From the NCBI GenBank assembly GCA_964548365.1, contig CAZJRD010000056.1, positions 1-21,918 on the forward strand: a stretch of 21,918 bases of DNA, in the 5' to 3' direction. How positions within the stretch are numbered: the first letter of the stretch is position 1; every line of letters starts with the position of its first letter. The notes beneath the pieces are model-generated. The model made no database searches, had not been told where the DNA came from, and saw only the letters and a program-made list of their open reading frames with translations. A program made the translations under genes and the position numbers. Shown one piece after another: positions 1-7,955 of this stretch. Source of the DNA: B46-G9 sp964548365 (lineage in GTDB: Bacteria; Desulfobacterota; DSM-4660; Desulfatiglandales; Desulfatiglandaceae).

Positions 1-594
1 CTCCGCAAAGCGGAGTTCTGCGGTTTCCCCCATAGATAAGTCACGAAAATGCGAAGCCCTCCCAACAGTCACGAAGAAGAAAGACCATATCCTGTTTGGG
101 CTATTATGGATTCTTGAACTTCGAAGTACGCAAAATCCGGATGAACCACATTTTATCATACCCGCCTGTCTAACGAGAGGGAAGCTGGCCTGTTTTCGCT
201 CCGGATATGGATTAATCGGTCTATTTTTTTGTCTGCCTTCCGCGTTCAGACCTCATATAATTCTTATTTATCTTGTTACAACACCAAGTTATAAAAATTT
301 CCTTGACAGCCATGAACAATTTGTCTATAGACCAGCTTCAACGGCGTTTAACCCGGGTTTCTCACCGATCTTCGGCACGAGACGGTGGAGAGGCCCGTGA
401 ATACAGGGCACGCACAGGAAAATGGTCAGAGGTGAACTTACAGTATTTCGAGGTTATTTTTCAAGCGCAACGCAGGAGGCATGAGGCTATCCGCCGTCAT
501 AGTCCCGCGCGTCGCGGGATTGGTGAGAAATCCGGGCTAAAAGGTCAGCGAAGCAATAAAGAGTCATGAACGTGACGGAAGAGACGGCTTACAG
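1..594. other. Non-coding region and leader upstream of the dsr operon
   Basis: No convincing gene is seen in this stretch. A 98-codon open frame at 273-569 has no recognisable domain, no ribosome site and overlaps the promoter, so I treat it as chance. The region begins with a small GC hairpin (CTCCGC-AAA-GCGGAG, 1-15), perhaps the end of a terminator of a gene outside the window. Bases 250-302 are AT-rich and lie directly upstream of the -35 box, as an UP element would. After the promoter there is a leader of about 255 bases before the first gene, with a perfect 7-bp GC hairpin at 503-519. A 10-bp palindrome (ACTTCGAAGT) sits at 118-127 with no assigned role. Confidence 0.6.
303..331 (+). 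promoter_or_regulatory. Sigma-70 promoter of the dsr operon
   Basis: TTGACA (303-308), a 17-base spacer and TATAGA (326-331) form a near-consensus housekeeping promoter pointing at the dsr operon. An AT-rich stretch precedes the -35 box. The expected transcription start is near 338, giving a 5' leader of about 255 nt. A promoter this close to consensus fits constitutive strong expression of the dissimilatory sulfite-reduction membrane complex; any control may then act in the leader. Assigned from sequence only. Confidence 0.75.
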
Positions 595-1137
595 ATGACA
601 CTCGGGAATCTTCTATCGGGGCAACGGAAAGACATAACGGGAAAATGGCTGGATGCCCTGGTGGACTCTTACCCTTCGGACACGAGGCGGTTTCTCAGGA
701 AAGAAAAGAGCCGGTTTGCAAATCCAGTGGGCCAGACATACAAGGAGGAAGTTGAAAGGCTTTTTGACGCGTTCGTCAATGATCAAACTGAAAAAATGAC
801 CTCCGCCCTGGACGGTATCCTGCGGGTACGGGCGATCCAGGATTTCACCCCGTCGGGCGCGGTTGGGTTCCTGCTTGAATTCAAGCAGGTTATCAGGAAA
901 GCCCTGGAGGGGACGGGGCTTGGAAACGGCGCATCCGGCCTGGTGCGGGAAGCGGATGAAAAACTGGACCAGTTGTTGCTGATGGGCTTTGAGGTTTACT
1001 CCAAACGGCGTGAAAAGATATATGACCTGCGGGCGAACGAGATCAAACGGCAGGTCGCAAGGTTACTTGAACGGGCAAATCTGGTATGTGAGATCCCGGA
1101 TGTGGTGCCGGATCTCAGCGATCACAAAACAGAGTGA
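595..1137 (+). CDS. RsbRD N-terminal-domain-like protein leading the dsr operon
   Basis: A 180-residue soluble, charged, mostly helical protein with no signal peptide, membrane segment or cysteine cluster. It resembles the RsbRD N-terminal domain family, a globin-like sensor fold otherwise found at the N terminus of RsbR-type stressosome proteins; proteins of this kind commonly precede dsrM in sulfate-reducing Desulfobacterota. It has only this domain, with no STAS part. It is the first gene after the promoter at 303-331 and ends 26 bases before dsrM, so it is almost certainly co-transcribed with dsrMKJOP. A regulatory or assembly role for the Dsr complex is inference. The start has only a weak purine-rich site (GGAAGAG) upstream. 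The family call rests on recall of the sequence type and context, not on a search. Confidence 0.7.
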   Translation: MTLGNLLSGQRKDITGKWLDALVDSYPSDTRRFLRKEKSRFANPVGQTYKEEVERLFDAFVNDQTEKMTSALDGILRVRAIQDFTPSGAVGFLLEFKQVIRKALEGTGLGNGASGLVREADEKLDQLLLMGFEVYSKRREKIYDLRANEIKRQVARLLERANLVCEIPDVVPDLSDHKTE

Positions 1138-1163
1138 GTTTATTGAGAGCGAGGTAGGCATTT

Positions 1164-2234
1164 ATGAACTTCATAGTGAGCATCCTCTTTTCCTTCTTTG
1201 CCGTTATTGTGCTGGTGTTGATCCCATGGATCGGGGTGGGTGCGCTGAATTTACGCGTGCTCTTCGGGATCATTGTCCCGTATGCCGCCATGGCAACCTT
1301 TTTTGTGGGCATAATCGTCAAGGTGATTGGTTGGGCCCGGTCCCCGTCTCCTTTCCGTATCCCGACCACCGCGGGACAACAGTGGTCGCTTCCATGGTTG
1401 AAACATAGCCGTATCGACAACCCGAAGAACACCGGCGGAGTGATTGTCAGGATGATATTTGAAGTCCTGACGTTCCGATCACTCTTCAGGAACACGAGGC
1501 TGGAGTACCGGAATATTGACGGTGTCCCGAAGGTTGACTACGAATGGGAAAAATGGCTCTGGCTGGCGGCCCTGCTGTTTCACTATTCGTTCCTGGTTAT
1601 TTTCCTGCGGCATTTCAGACTCTTCCTCCAGCAGGTACCAGGATTCGTGCATATCCTGGACAATCTTGACAGATTCATGCAGTTGGGGGTGTTGCCCATC
1701 CCGGGACTGAATGTCCCGGAGGTATACATGACAGACATGCTGGTCATGCTCGCCCTGACCTATCTTTTTGTTCGAAGGATCTATATCCCCCAGATCAGGT
1801 ATATCTCCCTACCTGCTGATTATTTTCCGCTGTTTTTGCTCCTGTCCCTCGGGTTCACAGGCATCCTCATGCGCTATTTCCTGCGGGTTGATATCACGGC
1901 CGTCAAGGAACTGGCCGTCGGGCTGTTCAAGTTCCAGCCCAAGTCCCCCGAGGGGATTGGGGTGATCTTTTATATACACCTTTTTATGATAAGCGTGCTC
2001 ATCGCCTATTTTCCCTTCAGCAAACTCATGCATTTTGCGGGCGTATTTCTGAGTCCCACAAGAAATCTTTCCAACAACAGCCGGATCAAAAGGCATATCA
2101 ATCCGTGGAACTACCCCGTGAAGTATCATACCTATGAAGAATATGAAGACGAATTCAGAGATCACATGATAGAAGCAGGTCTCCCGGTAGACAAACAGCC
2201 GGATGAAACGGCTGAAGCAGGAGAGAAGGAGTAA
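1164..2234 (+). CDS. dsrM: DsrM, heme b membrane subunit of DsrMKJOP
   Basis: A 356-residue integral membrane protein related to NarI-type cytochrome b subunits. It has an N-terminal hydrophobic pair (about residues 3-55), then hydrophobic segments near 130-150, 190-205, 220-240 and 265-290. Histidines placed in or next to the helices (H140, H150, H272, H290) are candidates for the two heme b groups. The charged C terminus (after about 300) is cytoplasmic-like. In the complex DsrM exchanges electrons with menaquinone and with DsrK. The stop is 2 bases before dsrK, which has its own AAGGAG site inside the end of dsrM, so the two are tightly coupled. Identity is supported by family length, composition and the invariant gene order M-K-J-O-P. 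Confidence 0.93.
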   Translation: MNFIVSILFSFFAVIVLVLIPWIGVGALNLRVLFGIIVPYAAMATFFVGIIVKVIGWARSPSPFRIPTTAGQQWSLPWLKHSRIDNPKNTGGVIVRMIFEVLTFRSLFRNTRLEYRNIDGVPKVDYEWEKWLWLAALLFHYSFLVIFLRHFRLFLQQVPGFVHILDNLDRFMQLGVLPIPGLNVPEVYMTDMLVMLALTYLFVRRIYIPQIRYISLPADYFPLFLLLSLGFTGILMRYFLRVDITAVKELAVGLFKFQPKSPEGIGVIFYIHLFMISVLIAYFPFSKLMHFAGVFLSPTRNLSNNSRIKRHINPWNYPVKYHTYEEYEDEFRDHMIEAGLPVDKQPDETAEAGEKE

Positions 2235-2236
2235 CC

Positions 2237-3868
2237 ATGGCTGACACCACCCCGAAACCAGAAGAGCTTTCGAAAATAAATCATACGCCACCATTGATGA
2301 AAGGCTGGATGGATACGCCGGTCGAGATCAAGAAAGGCATTGCCTGCTACGGTGCCAAGGGCAAGAACCTGGCAGCAGTGGGTTTCCCTAATGCAAGGGA
2401 TTGGACTCCCTTCGAGGACGACTGGAAACTCCCCGAGAACTGGCAGGACATTGTCCACGAGGGATTCAAGGATAGGTTAGGCAAATTCCGATCCCTGAAG
2501 CTTTTTATGGACATCTGTGTCAGGTGTGGCGCCTGCGCCGACAAATGCCATTTTTTTATCGGTTCCGGTGACCCGAAGAATATGCCGGTCATGCGTGCCG
2601 AGCTGATCCGCTCCGTGTATCGCAAGAATTTCACCACCGGGGGGAAGCTCCTGGGGAAATTGGCCGGCGGCCGGGACCTGACCGAGGATGTGCTGAAGGA
2701 ATGGTGGTATTATTTGTATCAATGCACCGAGTGCAGGCGCTGCTCGCTTTTCTGTCCTTACGGCATTGACACCGCCGAGGTAACCATTCTCGGACGGGAA
2801 CTGACGAATCTTCTCGGTCTCAACACGGACTGGATCCAGGCCCCGGTTGCCAACTGTAACCGTACCGGCAACCACCTGGGGATTCAGCCCCATGCCTTCA
2901 AGGATATGCTCGATTTTTTTACGGATGAGATAGAGGACATAACAGGGCTGAGGATGGACCCTGATTATAACAGAAAGGGAGCAGAAATCCTGTTTATCAC
3001 CCCCTCGGGTGACGTTTTCGCCGATCCCGGTACCTATACTTGCATGGGGTACCTCATGCTCTTCTACTATCTGAAGAGCATGGGACTGGATATCACCTGG
3101 TCCACCTATGCGTCTGAGGGCGGAAATTTCGGGTACTTTACTTCCCATGAGATGGCCAAACGGCTCAACGCCAAGATGTATGCTGAGGCCAGGCGCCTCG
3201 GGGTCAAGTGGATCCTGGGCGGGGAGTGCGGACACATGTGGCGCGTCTTGAACCAGTACATGGACACCTGGAACGGGCCGGCCGACTTTCTTGAAGAGCC
3301 GGTCTCCCCCATTACCGGGACCAAGTTTGAGAATGCAAAATCCACAAAAATGGTCCACATAACCGAATTTACATCCGATCTGATCAAGCATAACAAGCTG
3401 AACCTGGATCCCAGCCGGAATGATCATATTAAACTAACATTCCATGACTCCTGCAATACCGCCAGGGGCATGGGCATTTTTGAAGAACCCCGCTATGTTA
3501 TCAAAAATGTCTGCAACAATTTTTTTGAGATGCCGCCGGAAACGATCCGCGAGCAGACTTTCTGCTGCGGAAGCGGGGCAGGACTGAACGCCGGGGAAGA
3601 CATGGAATTGCGGATGCGGGGCGGTCTCCCCAGGGCAAACGCGGTGAGGCATGTCCACGAGAAGCACGGCGTCAACATGATGGCGTGCATTTGCGCCATT
3701 GATCGGGCGGTATTGCCCACCTTGATGGAGTATTGGGTGCCTGAGGTGAATATTACGGGTATACATGAGATGGTCGGAAATGCCCTGGTCTTTGAAGGAG
3801 AGAACGAACGAACAACCGATTTGCGTGGTGAACCGCTCGCAGGAATGGAGGATAACGAGGATGTATGA
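2237..3868 (+). CDS. dsrK: DsrK, HdrD-like iron-sulfur catalytic subunit
   Basis: A 543-residue cytoplasmic iron-sulfur protein. Two 4Fe-4S motifs are visible: C94-x2-C97-x2-C100-x3-C104 and C163-x2-C166-x2-C169-x3-C173. The C-terminal half has the CCG-type cysteine pattern of heterodisulfide reductase HdrD: HDSC (C406), FCCGSG (C443-C444) and CIC (C484, C486), which hold the catalytic cluster. With DsrM it forms the quinol-linked module thought to reduce the DsrC trisulfide made during sulfite reduction. All expected cysteines are present, so it should be functional. The last 8 bases overlap the start of dsrJ (ATG at 3861), evidence of translational coupling. Confidence 0.95.
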   Translation: MADTTPKPEELSKINHTPPLMKGWMDTPVEIKKGIACYGAKGKNLAAVGFPNARDWTPFEDDWKLPENWQDIVHEGFKDRLGKFRSLKLFMDICVRCGACADKCHFFIGSGDPKNMPVMRAELIRSVYRKNFTTGGKLLGKLAGGRDLTEDVLKEWWYYLYQCTECRRCSLFCPYGIDTAEVTILGRELTNLLGLNTDWIQAPVANCNRTGNHLGIQPHAFKDMLDFFTDEIEDITGLRMDPDYNRKGAEILFITPSGDVFADPGTYTCMGYLMLFYYLKSMGLDITWSTYASEGGNFGYFTSHEMAKRLNAKMYAEARRLGVKWILGGECGHMWRVLNQYMDTWNGPADFLEEPVSPITGTKFENAKSTKMVHITEFTSDLIKHNKLNLDPSRNDHIKLTFHDSCNTARGMGIFEEPRYVIKNVCNNFFEMPPETIREQTFCCGSGAGLNAGEDMELRMRGGLPRANAVRHVHEKHGVNMMACICAIDRAVLPTLMEYWVPEVNITGIHEMVGNALVFEGENERTTDLRGEPLAGMEDNEDV

Positions 3869-4247
3869 TGGAGGAAAGATCATCGTAGGGCTTGTGATCG
3901 GCCTGTGTCTCCTGCTTTCTCCTTTTTTCTATAACGCGGGAAAGGCAGCGAAGACTCCTCAGCCGGTGCTGACGGCGAAGGCGAAAGCGGCAAAGAAATG
4001 CGTGGCTGACACCGCCTATATGAGAAGCAAGCACATGCATCTCCTGGACGACTGGCGCCAAACCGTGGTCCGTGATGGGAAGCGGTATATGACAACCGCC
4101 GACGGAAAGGTATATTACAAGAGTCTGCAGGTTACTTGCCTGGACTGTCACTCGAACAAGTCTAAGTTCTGTGATCAATGTCATAATTACCTGGACGTGC
4201 AGCCGTACTGCTGGGATTGTCATCTTGAACCGAAGGAGAACAAGTGA
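3861..4247 (+). CDS. dsrJ: DsrJ, periplasmic triheme cytochrome c
   Basis: A 128-residue protein anchored by an N-terminal hydrophobic segment (residues 7-25) with the bulk in the periplasm. Three CxxCH heme sites are present: CLDCH (93-97), CDQCH (104-108) and CWDCH (117-121). A lone cysteine at C47 lies where the family places the unusual axial Cys ligand of one heme. The start was placed at ATG 3861, which gives the normal length and an 8-base overlap with dsrK; an upstream in-frame start at 3765 would bury the protein in dsrK. DsrJ is the periplasmic cytochrome of the Dsr complex. The stop overlaps the dsrO start by one base (TGATG). Confidence 0.94.
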   Translation: MYDGGKIIVGLVIGLCLLLSPFFYNAGKAAKTPQPVLTAKAKAAKKCVADTAYMRSKHMHLLDDWRQTVVRDGKRYMTTADGKVYYKSLQVTCLDCHSNKSKFCDQCHNYLDVQPYCWDCHLEPKENK

Positions 4248-5038
4248 TGGGTGTTGACAGAAGACAATTTTTGAAGATCGCCGGTCTTTCCGCGTTGGCT
4301 GGGCTGGGGGCCAAGAGTGCTTTTGAGTTGCTGGCCCCGGGCGAGGTGGAAGCGGCCCTTCCACTCATGGAAGGAAAGAGATGGGCCATGGTGATCGACA
4401 TGCGCCGGATGACCGTAGAGATCATGAAAAAATGCAGGGAAGTCTGTGATGACGTCCATAATATTCCAGACTGGGGAAGCCCAAAGGTGGAGATCAAGTG
4501 GATCTGGGAAGAGGAATTCAAACATGCTTTTCCGGATCAGGAAAATGAATATGCGGCTGACGAAGTCAAGGCCAAAGATTTCCTCTTACTCTGTAACCAC
4601 TGTTCAAATCCCCCCTGTTGCCGTGTCTGTCCAACAGGAGCGACGTGGCAGCGGGAAGATGGGATCGTCATGATGGACTGGCACCGATGTATCGGGTGCC
4701 GGTTCTGTATGGCAGGCTGTCCTTATGGATCCAGAAGCTTTAACTGGTTCGATCCCCGCAAGGCACCAAAAGAGCTGAATCCCGGGTTCCCAACCAATCT
4801 CGAATTTCCCACACGGTCGAAAGGGGTGGTGGAAAAATGTACTTTCTGTGATGAAAGGCTGGCCAAGGGAGAGTTCCCTGCCTGTGTGGAGGCGGCCAAC
4901 AAAATGAAAAAGGATGTCATGATCTTCGGGGACCTGGCCGATCGGGAATCCAATGTGCGTCAGACCCTCCGGAGGCATTTTACCATTCGACGAAAACCGG
5001 AATTGGGAACAAGTCCTAACGTCTATTATATTGTATAA
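4247..5038 (+). CDS. dsrO: DsrO, Tat-exported ferredoxin-like subunit
   Basis: A 263-residue periplasmic iron-sulfur protein. The N terminus has a twin-arginine signal (DRRQFLK, residues 4-10) followed by a hydrophobic stretch and an Ala-rich cleavage region near 33-38. Cysteine groups at C116/C119/C124/C128, C148/C151/C154/C158 and C198/C201/C213 bind 4Fe-4S clusters. It relays electrons between DsrJ hemes and the DsrP membrane subunit. ATG at 4247 is preferred over GTG at 4244 because AGGAG (4234-4238) is then 8 bases away. It overlaps dsrJ by one base and ends 14 bases before dsrP. Confidence 0.94.
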   Translation: MGVDRRQFLKIAGLSALAGLGAKSAFELLAPGEVEAALPLMEGKRWAMVIDMRRMTVEIMKKCREVCDDVHNIPDWGSPKVEIKWIWEEEFKHAFPDQENEYAADEVKAKDFLLLCNHCSNPPCCRVCPTGATWQREDGIVMMDWHRCIGCRFCMAGCPYGSRSFNWFDPRKAPKELNPGFPTNLEFPTRSKGVVEKCTFCDERLAKGEFPACVEAANKMKKDVMIFGDLADRESNVRQTLRRHFTIRRKPELGTSPNVYYIV

Positions 5039-5052
5039 TGTGAGGTGCTCAT

Positions 5053-6210
5053 ATGCTGGACAGGGTGATAAAAGGTGGACCGAAGTACTGGGGGTGGCTG
5101 ATATTCCTGGCTGTAATAATGACCATAGGCTTCATCGTCTATCTCTACCAGTTCCGGGTGGGCCTGGGGGTCACGGGAATGAGCAGAGACGTATCCTGGG
5201 GCCTCTACATCGCCCAGTTCACCTATCTTGTTGGAATCGCAGCCAGCGGGGTCATGGTAGTGTTGCCCTTCTATCTCCATGATTACAAGGCCTTTGGGAG
5301 AATTACCATACTGGGCGAGTTCATGGCCATTGCGGCGGTTCTCATGTGTCTCCTTTTTATTATGGTGGATCTTGGATATCTCCCCAGAATTGTAAACGTA
5401 ATTTTTTACCCCCATCCCAAGTCCATCTTGTTTTGGGATATGATCGTATTGAATGTATACCTGCTCTTGAACCTCCTGATCGGGTGGAATGTGCTTGCAG
5501 CAGAGAGGAAGGGGATTCACTATCAGACCTGGGTCAAGGTATTGATCTATATCTCCATTCCATGGGCCTTCAGCATCCATACGGTGACGGCTTTCCTGTA
5601 TGCCGGCTTGCCTGGAAGACACTTCTGGCTGACTGCTATTATGGCGCCCCGCTTTCTGGCCGGGGCCTTCTGCGCGGGACCTGCTCTCCTGCTCATCATC
5701 TGCCTCATTGTCAGGAAGGTGACCAGGTTTGACCCGGGTGAGAAGCAAATGAGGACCCTTGCTGGCATTATTGCGTACGCCTTTGTCCTGAATATATTTT
5801 TCTTCCTCATGGAAGTATTCACCGCATTTTACAGCCAGATCCCGGGCCATATGCATTCTCTTGTGTACCTCTTTGCTGGGATGGACGGCTATGGCAGGCT
5901 GGTCCCGTGGATGTGGGCATTCGCCGTGGCGAGTGTGGTGGGACTCGTGCTCTTGATCGTCCCTGCCACGAGGAGAAAGGAAGACACCTTGCTGGTGGCA
6001 TGTATTGCCGTGCTTATTTCAACATGGATAGACAAGGGGCTCGCGCTGGTCATCGGCGGGTTCATTCCCGATCCGTTTGACAAGGTGTTTCAGTACTGGC
6101 CCACCACACCGGAGATTCTCATCGCCTTAGGCATTTGGGCAACCGGGTTTTTCGTGTTGACCGTGCTTTTCAAGATGGCTGTTTCCATCAAGGAGGAAGT
6201 GGGGGCCTGA
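5053..6210 (+). CDS. dsrP: DsrP, NrfD-family quinone-interacting membrane subunit
   Basis: A 385-residue, very hydrophobic protein with about ten membrane segments spread over the full length, typical of NrfD/PsrC proteins that carry no cofactor and bind menaquinone. It pairs with the DsrO ferredoxin-like subunit as the second quinone module of the complex. A TGAGGTG site lies just before the ATG. It is the last of the five dsr genes; about 140 bases separate it from the ferredoxin, and no terminator is evident there, so read-through is possible. Confidence 0.93.
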   Translation: MLDRVIKGGPKYWGWLIFLAVIMTIGFIVYLYQFRVGLGVTGMSRDVSWGLYIAQFTYLVGIAASGVMVVLPFYLHDYKAFGRITILGEFMAIAAVLMCLLFIMVDLGYLPRIVNVIFYPHPKSILFWDMIVLNVYLLLNLLIGWNVLAAERKGIHYQTWVKVLIYISIPWAFSIHTVTAFLYAGLPGRHFWLTAIMAPRFLAGAFCAGPALLLIICLIVRKVTRFDPGEKQMRTLAGIIAYAFVLNIFFFLMEVFTAFYSQIPGHMHSLVYLFAGMDGYGRLVPWMWAFAVASVVGLVLLIVPATRRKEDTLLVACIAVLISTWIDKGLALVIGGFIPDPFDKVFQYWPTTPEILIALGIWATGFFVLTVLFKMAVSIKEEVGA

Positions 6211-6237
6211 ATCTTATCCTTGTCGCGAGAAAAGAGC

Positions 6238-6266
6238 TTGACAACCCTGGCTCTGCTCTGTTAAAA
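6238..6266 (+). promoter_or_regulatory. Possible promoter of the ferredoxin gene
   Basis: TTGACA (6238-6243), a 17-base spacer and TTAAAA (6261-6266) lie between dsrP and the ferredoxin gene. The -35 box is perfect, the -10 box matches consensus at three of six bases. It could give the ferredoxin extra expression beyond dsr read-through. Confidence 0.45.
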
Positions 6267-6350
6267 GCGCTTTCGTAATTTATGATAATAACGTGCTGGT
6301 GCGAGAACACCACAAAGGTAACCAATTTATGATTGAGGAGGAATGTGGAG

Positions 6351-6539
6351 ATGGGCTATGAAGTCGTAGTGGACAAAGACAAGTGTGAAGGCTGTGAAGA
6401 ATGTGTGGAAGTTTGTCCCGTGGATGTGTATGAGATAATAGACGGAAAATCAGAACCGGTGAATGCTGAGGAATGCCTCGGATGCGAGAGCTGTGTCGAG
6501 GTGTGTGACCAGGAAGCAATCACCGTGACGGAAGTCTAG
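6351..6539 (+). CDS. Small 2[4Fe-4S] ferredoxin
   Basis: A 62-residue acidic, cytoplasmic electron carrier with two cluster motifs: C12-x2-C15-x2-C18-x3-C22-P and C42-x2-C45-x2-C48-x3-C52. The second motif ends in Cys-Asp rather than Cys-Pro, a common variation. The start is ATG 6351, nine bases after a perfect AGGAGG (6336-6341); a TTG at 6333 in the same frame would include that ribosome site and is rejected. It lies downstream of dsrP and directly before a strong terminator. A role in supplying low-potential electrons to cytoplasmic sulfur metabolism is inference from position. Confidence 0.92.
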   Translation: MGYEVVVDKDKCEGCEECVEVCPVDVYEIIDGKSEPVNAEECLGCESCVEVCDQEAITVTEV

Positions 6540-6554
6540 ACGCATTTCGGTTAT

Positions 6555-6594
6555 AAAGCGCCGTTCTCCCTGGACAGGGACACAGCGCTTTTTT
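6555..6594 (+). terminator. Intrinsic terminator of the dsr-ferredoxin unit
   Basis: Outer stem AAAGCGC (6555-6561) pairs with GCGCTTT (6585-6591), with an inner TCCCTG-GA-CAGGGA hairpin, and the stem runs into six T (6589-6594). It begins 15 bases after the ferredoxin stop. Confidence 0.8.
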
Positions 6595-6601
6595 AGGAAC
6601 G

Positions 6602-6642
6602 AAAGAAAAGCCGTCCCTCGGAAATAGGGGCGGCTTTTCTTT
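6602..6642. terminator. Bidirectional terminator between converging operons
   Basis: A perfect 12-bp outer stem, AAAGAAAAGCCG (6602-6613) with CGGCTTTTCTTT (6631-6642), continues through a T-G wobble into CCCT (6615-6618) with AGGG (6626-6629) around a 7-base loop. The A-rich left arm and T-rich right arm give a T tract on both strands. It can stop plus-strand transcription from the dsr side and minus-strand transcription from cytochrome c3, whose stop is 20 bases away. Confidence 0.88.
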
Positions 6643-6661
6643 GTTGCTTTGAGTTTTTCCC

Positions 6662-7093
6662 TTAAGACTTCTTCTCGTGACACTCGTTACATTTCTTGAA
6701 AGGCCCGGTCTTTTTTCCGGCCTTGGCAAGGTCCCTGTGGCAGTTCTTGCAATCTTTATGGTAGGCGTTCTGTAGTTTCGGGATTTTGCCAACCTTTTTT
6801 AAGGGATTGTGGCAATCCTTGCATGGCTTGACCGGGTCGCCTTCCTTCCACACGTTCTTGCCGTTTTCATAGTTGTGATGGCACTCAGTGCAGGCCAGTT
6901 TATAGTCCACGGAGTGTTTCTTGTGCTGGAAGAGGACAGGCCCTTTCAAGATCTTCTTGAATCCCTTATTATTGATGAGGATTTTGTCGGGCGGCTTGGG
7001 AGCTTCTGCTGCCGTCAAAACGCCCACCGCAAGAAACAACAATCCCGTCAGGGCCACCATCAGTCCTACCGTAAACTTCGTCTTCATTCGCAT
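6662..7093 (-). CDS. Periplasmic tetraheme cytochrome c3
   Basis: A 143-residue class III cytochrome c. A Sec signal peptide occupies about residues 1-29 (Lys/Arg then a hydrophobic core, cleavage near Ala-Ala-Glu). Four CxxCH sites follow: CTECH (68-72), CKDCH (91-95), CKNCH (115-119) and CNECH (135-139). Extra histidines H57, H60, H73 and H112 are the likely sixth ligands, giving bis-His hemes. The Lys-rich surface is typical of c3 that docks to hydrogenases. It is the last gene of the hydrogenase cluster but also has its own promoter (7140-7169). AGGAGG lies 4 bases before ATG 7093 and 10 before ATG 7087, so either is possible. Confidence 0.93.
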   Translation of the reverse strand: MRMKTKFTVGLMVALTGLLFLAVGVLTAAEAPKPPDKILINNKGFKKILKGPVLFQHKKHSVDYKLACTECHHNYENGKNVWKEGDPVKPCKDCHNPLKKVGKIPKLQNAYHKDCKNCHRDLAKAGKKTGPFKKCNECHEKKS

Positions 7094-7139
7094 TTTACCT
7101 CCTTTCGTCATTTTTTTGACAACTTGGCATTAGGGCTCA

Positions 7140-7169
7140 AATATACAAAAACCCGATCGCACATGTCAA
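7140..7169 (-). promoter_or_regulatory. Promoter of cytochrome c3
   Basis: Read on the minus strand: TTGACA (7169-7164), an 18-base spacer and TATATT (7145-7140). The -10 box matches consensus at five of six bases. It lets cytochrome c3 be made in excess of the hydrogenase, as a shared electron carrier would need. A GTCA-TTTTTT-TGAC inverted repeat (7107-7120) lies in the short leader. Confidence 0.7.
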
Positions 7170-7181
7170 GCACATAAGACA

Positions 7182-7409
7182 CTAAACCGGTTCTCCAAAA
7201 GATGCCAGCTCCCGGAGGATCTTGAGGGATTCCATGGCCTGGGCTTCATCTATTTTATGGATGGCAAAGCCCGCGTGGATCATCACGTAATCTCCAAGTG
7301 CGGGGCTTTCAAGAAGGAGGAGGCTTGCTTCCCTCCTGGTGCCTTCCATGTCAACGATGGCCATGTCATTTTTGATCTCAACAATTTTCGCAGGAATAGC
7401 CAGACACAT
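7182..7409 (-). CDS. hypC: HypC/HupF hydrogenase assembly chaperone
   Basis: A 75-residue protein beginning Met-Cys-Leu-Ala-Ile-Pro, the HypC signature; the processed N-terminal cysteine (C2) is the residue that carries the Fe(CN)2CO unit together with HypD and contacts the hydrogenase large subunit before nickel insertion. The length is normal for the family. It starts 3 bases after the protease stop and so is translationally coupled to it. No other hyp genes are in the window, so HypA, B, D, E and F must be encoded elsewhere. A dedicated copy suggests special handling of this hydrogenase. Confidence 0.93.
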   Translation of the reverse strand: MCLAIPAKIVEIKNDMAIVDMEGTRREASLLLLESPALGDYVMIHAGFAIHKIDEAQAMESLKILRELASFGEPV

Positions 7410-7412
7410 GTT

Positions 7413-7928
7413 TCACCTGATCCTTTCTGCAGTCGGTTCCGGGCTCACCCCAAGGGTTTCAAGTTCTGCAAGAACCATTTGGATAAGAGGATCCACTTTT
7501 TCCTGAACGAGCGGGGTCAATGCGATACTCACAGATTCTATGTCGACCGGTTCAACCCCCACGATAACCGTTTCCGGTACTCCATCAATAGCCTCACACA
7601 GGGTCAATGCCTCCAGGAAATCCACATCATGCAAAGAATTCTTTGCAAAAATGCGTTTTGGTATCTCTTCACCGGTGAGGCGGTAGAGGGAACCGGGTTG
7701 CCCTTCATTTCGTATGACGTCCACCACGATCAGATAGTCTACATTGGAGATGGTCCCCAGGAGATGGACGCCCAGGGTTCCACCGTCTTTGACGGTCACG
7801 TGAGAAGGAAAGGAATATTGCTCCTGGATGGCCTCAATGACGCGAATGCCCACCCCTTCATCCGAAAAGAGGATATTGCCGACACCAAGTACAAGAATGC
7901 GCGGATTTTTGTGTTGATCCATGGCCAT
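7413..7928 (-). CDS. Hydrogenase maturation endopeptidase (HybD/HyaD/HycI family)
   Basis: A 171-residue cytoplasmic protease that removes the C-terminal tail of the hydrogenase large subunit after nickel insertion. The N terminus has the family motif GVGNILFSDEGVG; the nickel-sensing residues correspond to E24, D70 and H100, matching Glu, Asp and His of E. coli HybD. Its likely target is the large subunit encoded upstream in the same cluster, cut after the His of DPCIACAVH. The start could be Met1 or Met3; no good ribosome site is visible for either. It is separated from the hydrogenase structural genes by the RND-type gene, an unusual order. Confidence 0.92.
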   Translation of the reverse strand: MAMDQHKNPRILVLGVGNILFSDEGVGIRVIEAIQEQYSFPSHVTVKDGGTLGVHLLGTISNVDYLIVVDVIRNEGQPGSLYRLTGEEIPKRIFAKNSLHDVDFLEALTLCEAIDGVPETVIVGVEPVDIESVSIALTPLVQEKVDPLIQMVLAELETLGVSPEPTAERIR

Positions 7929-7955
7929 TATTATATCCCATGTTCCTGCTGCTTA

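Noticed and set aside
273..569. 98-residue open frame upstream of the dsr operon
   Set aside because: It overlaps the promoter, has no ribosome site or recognisable domain, and has an arginine-rich composition typical of chance frames.
2477..3427. 316-codon minus-strand frame
   Set aside because: It lies fully opposite dsrK, whose iron-sulfur motifs prove the plus-strand reading.
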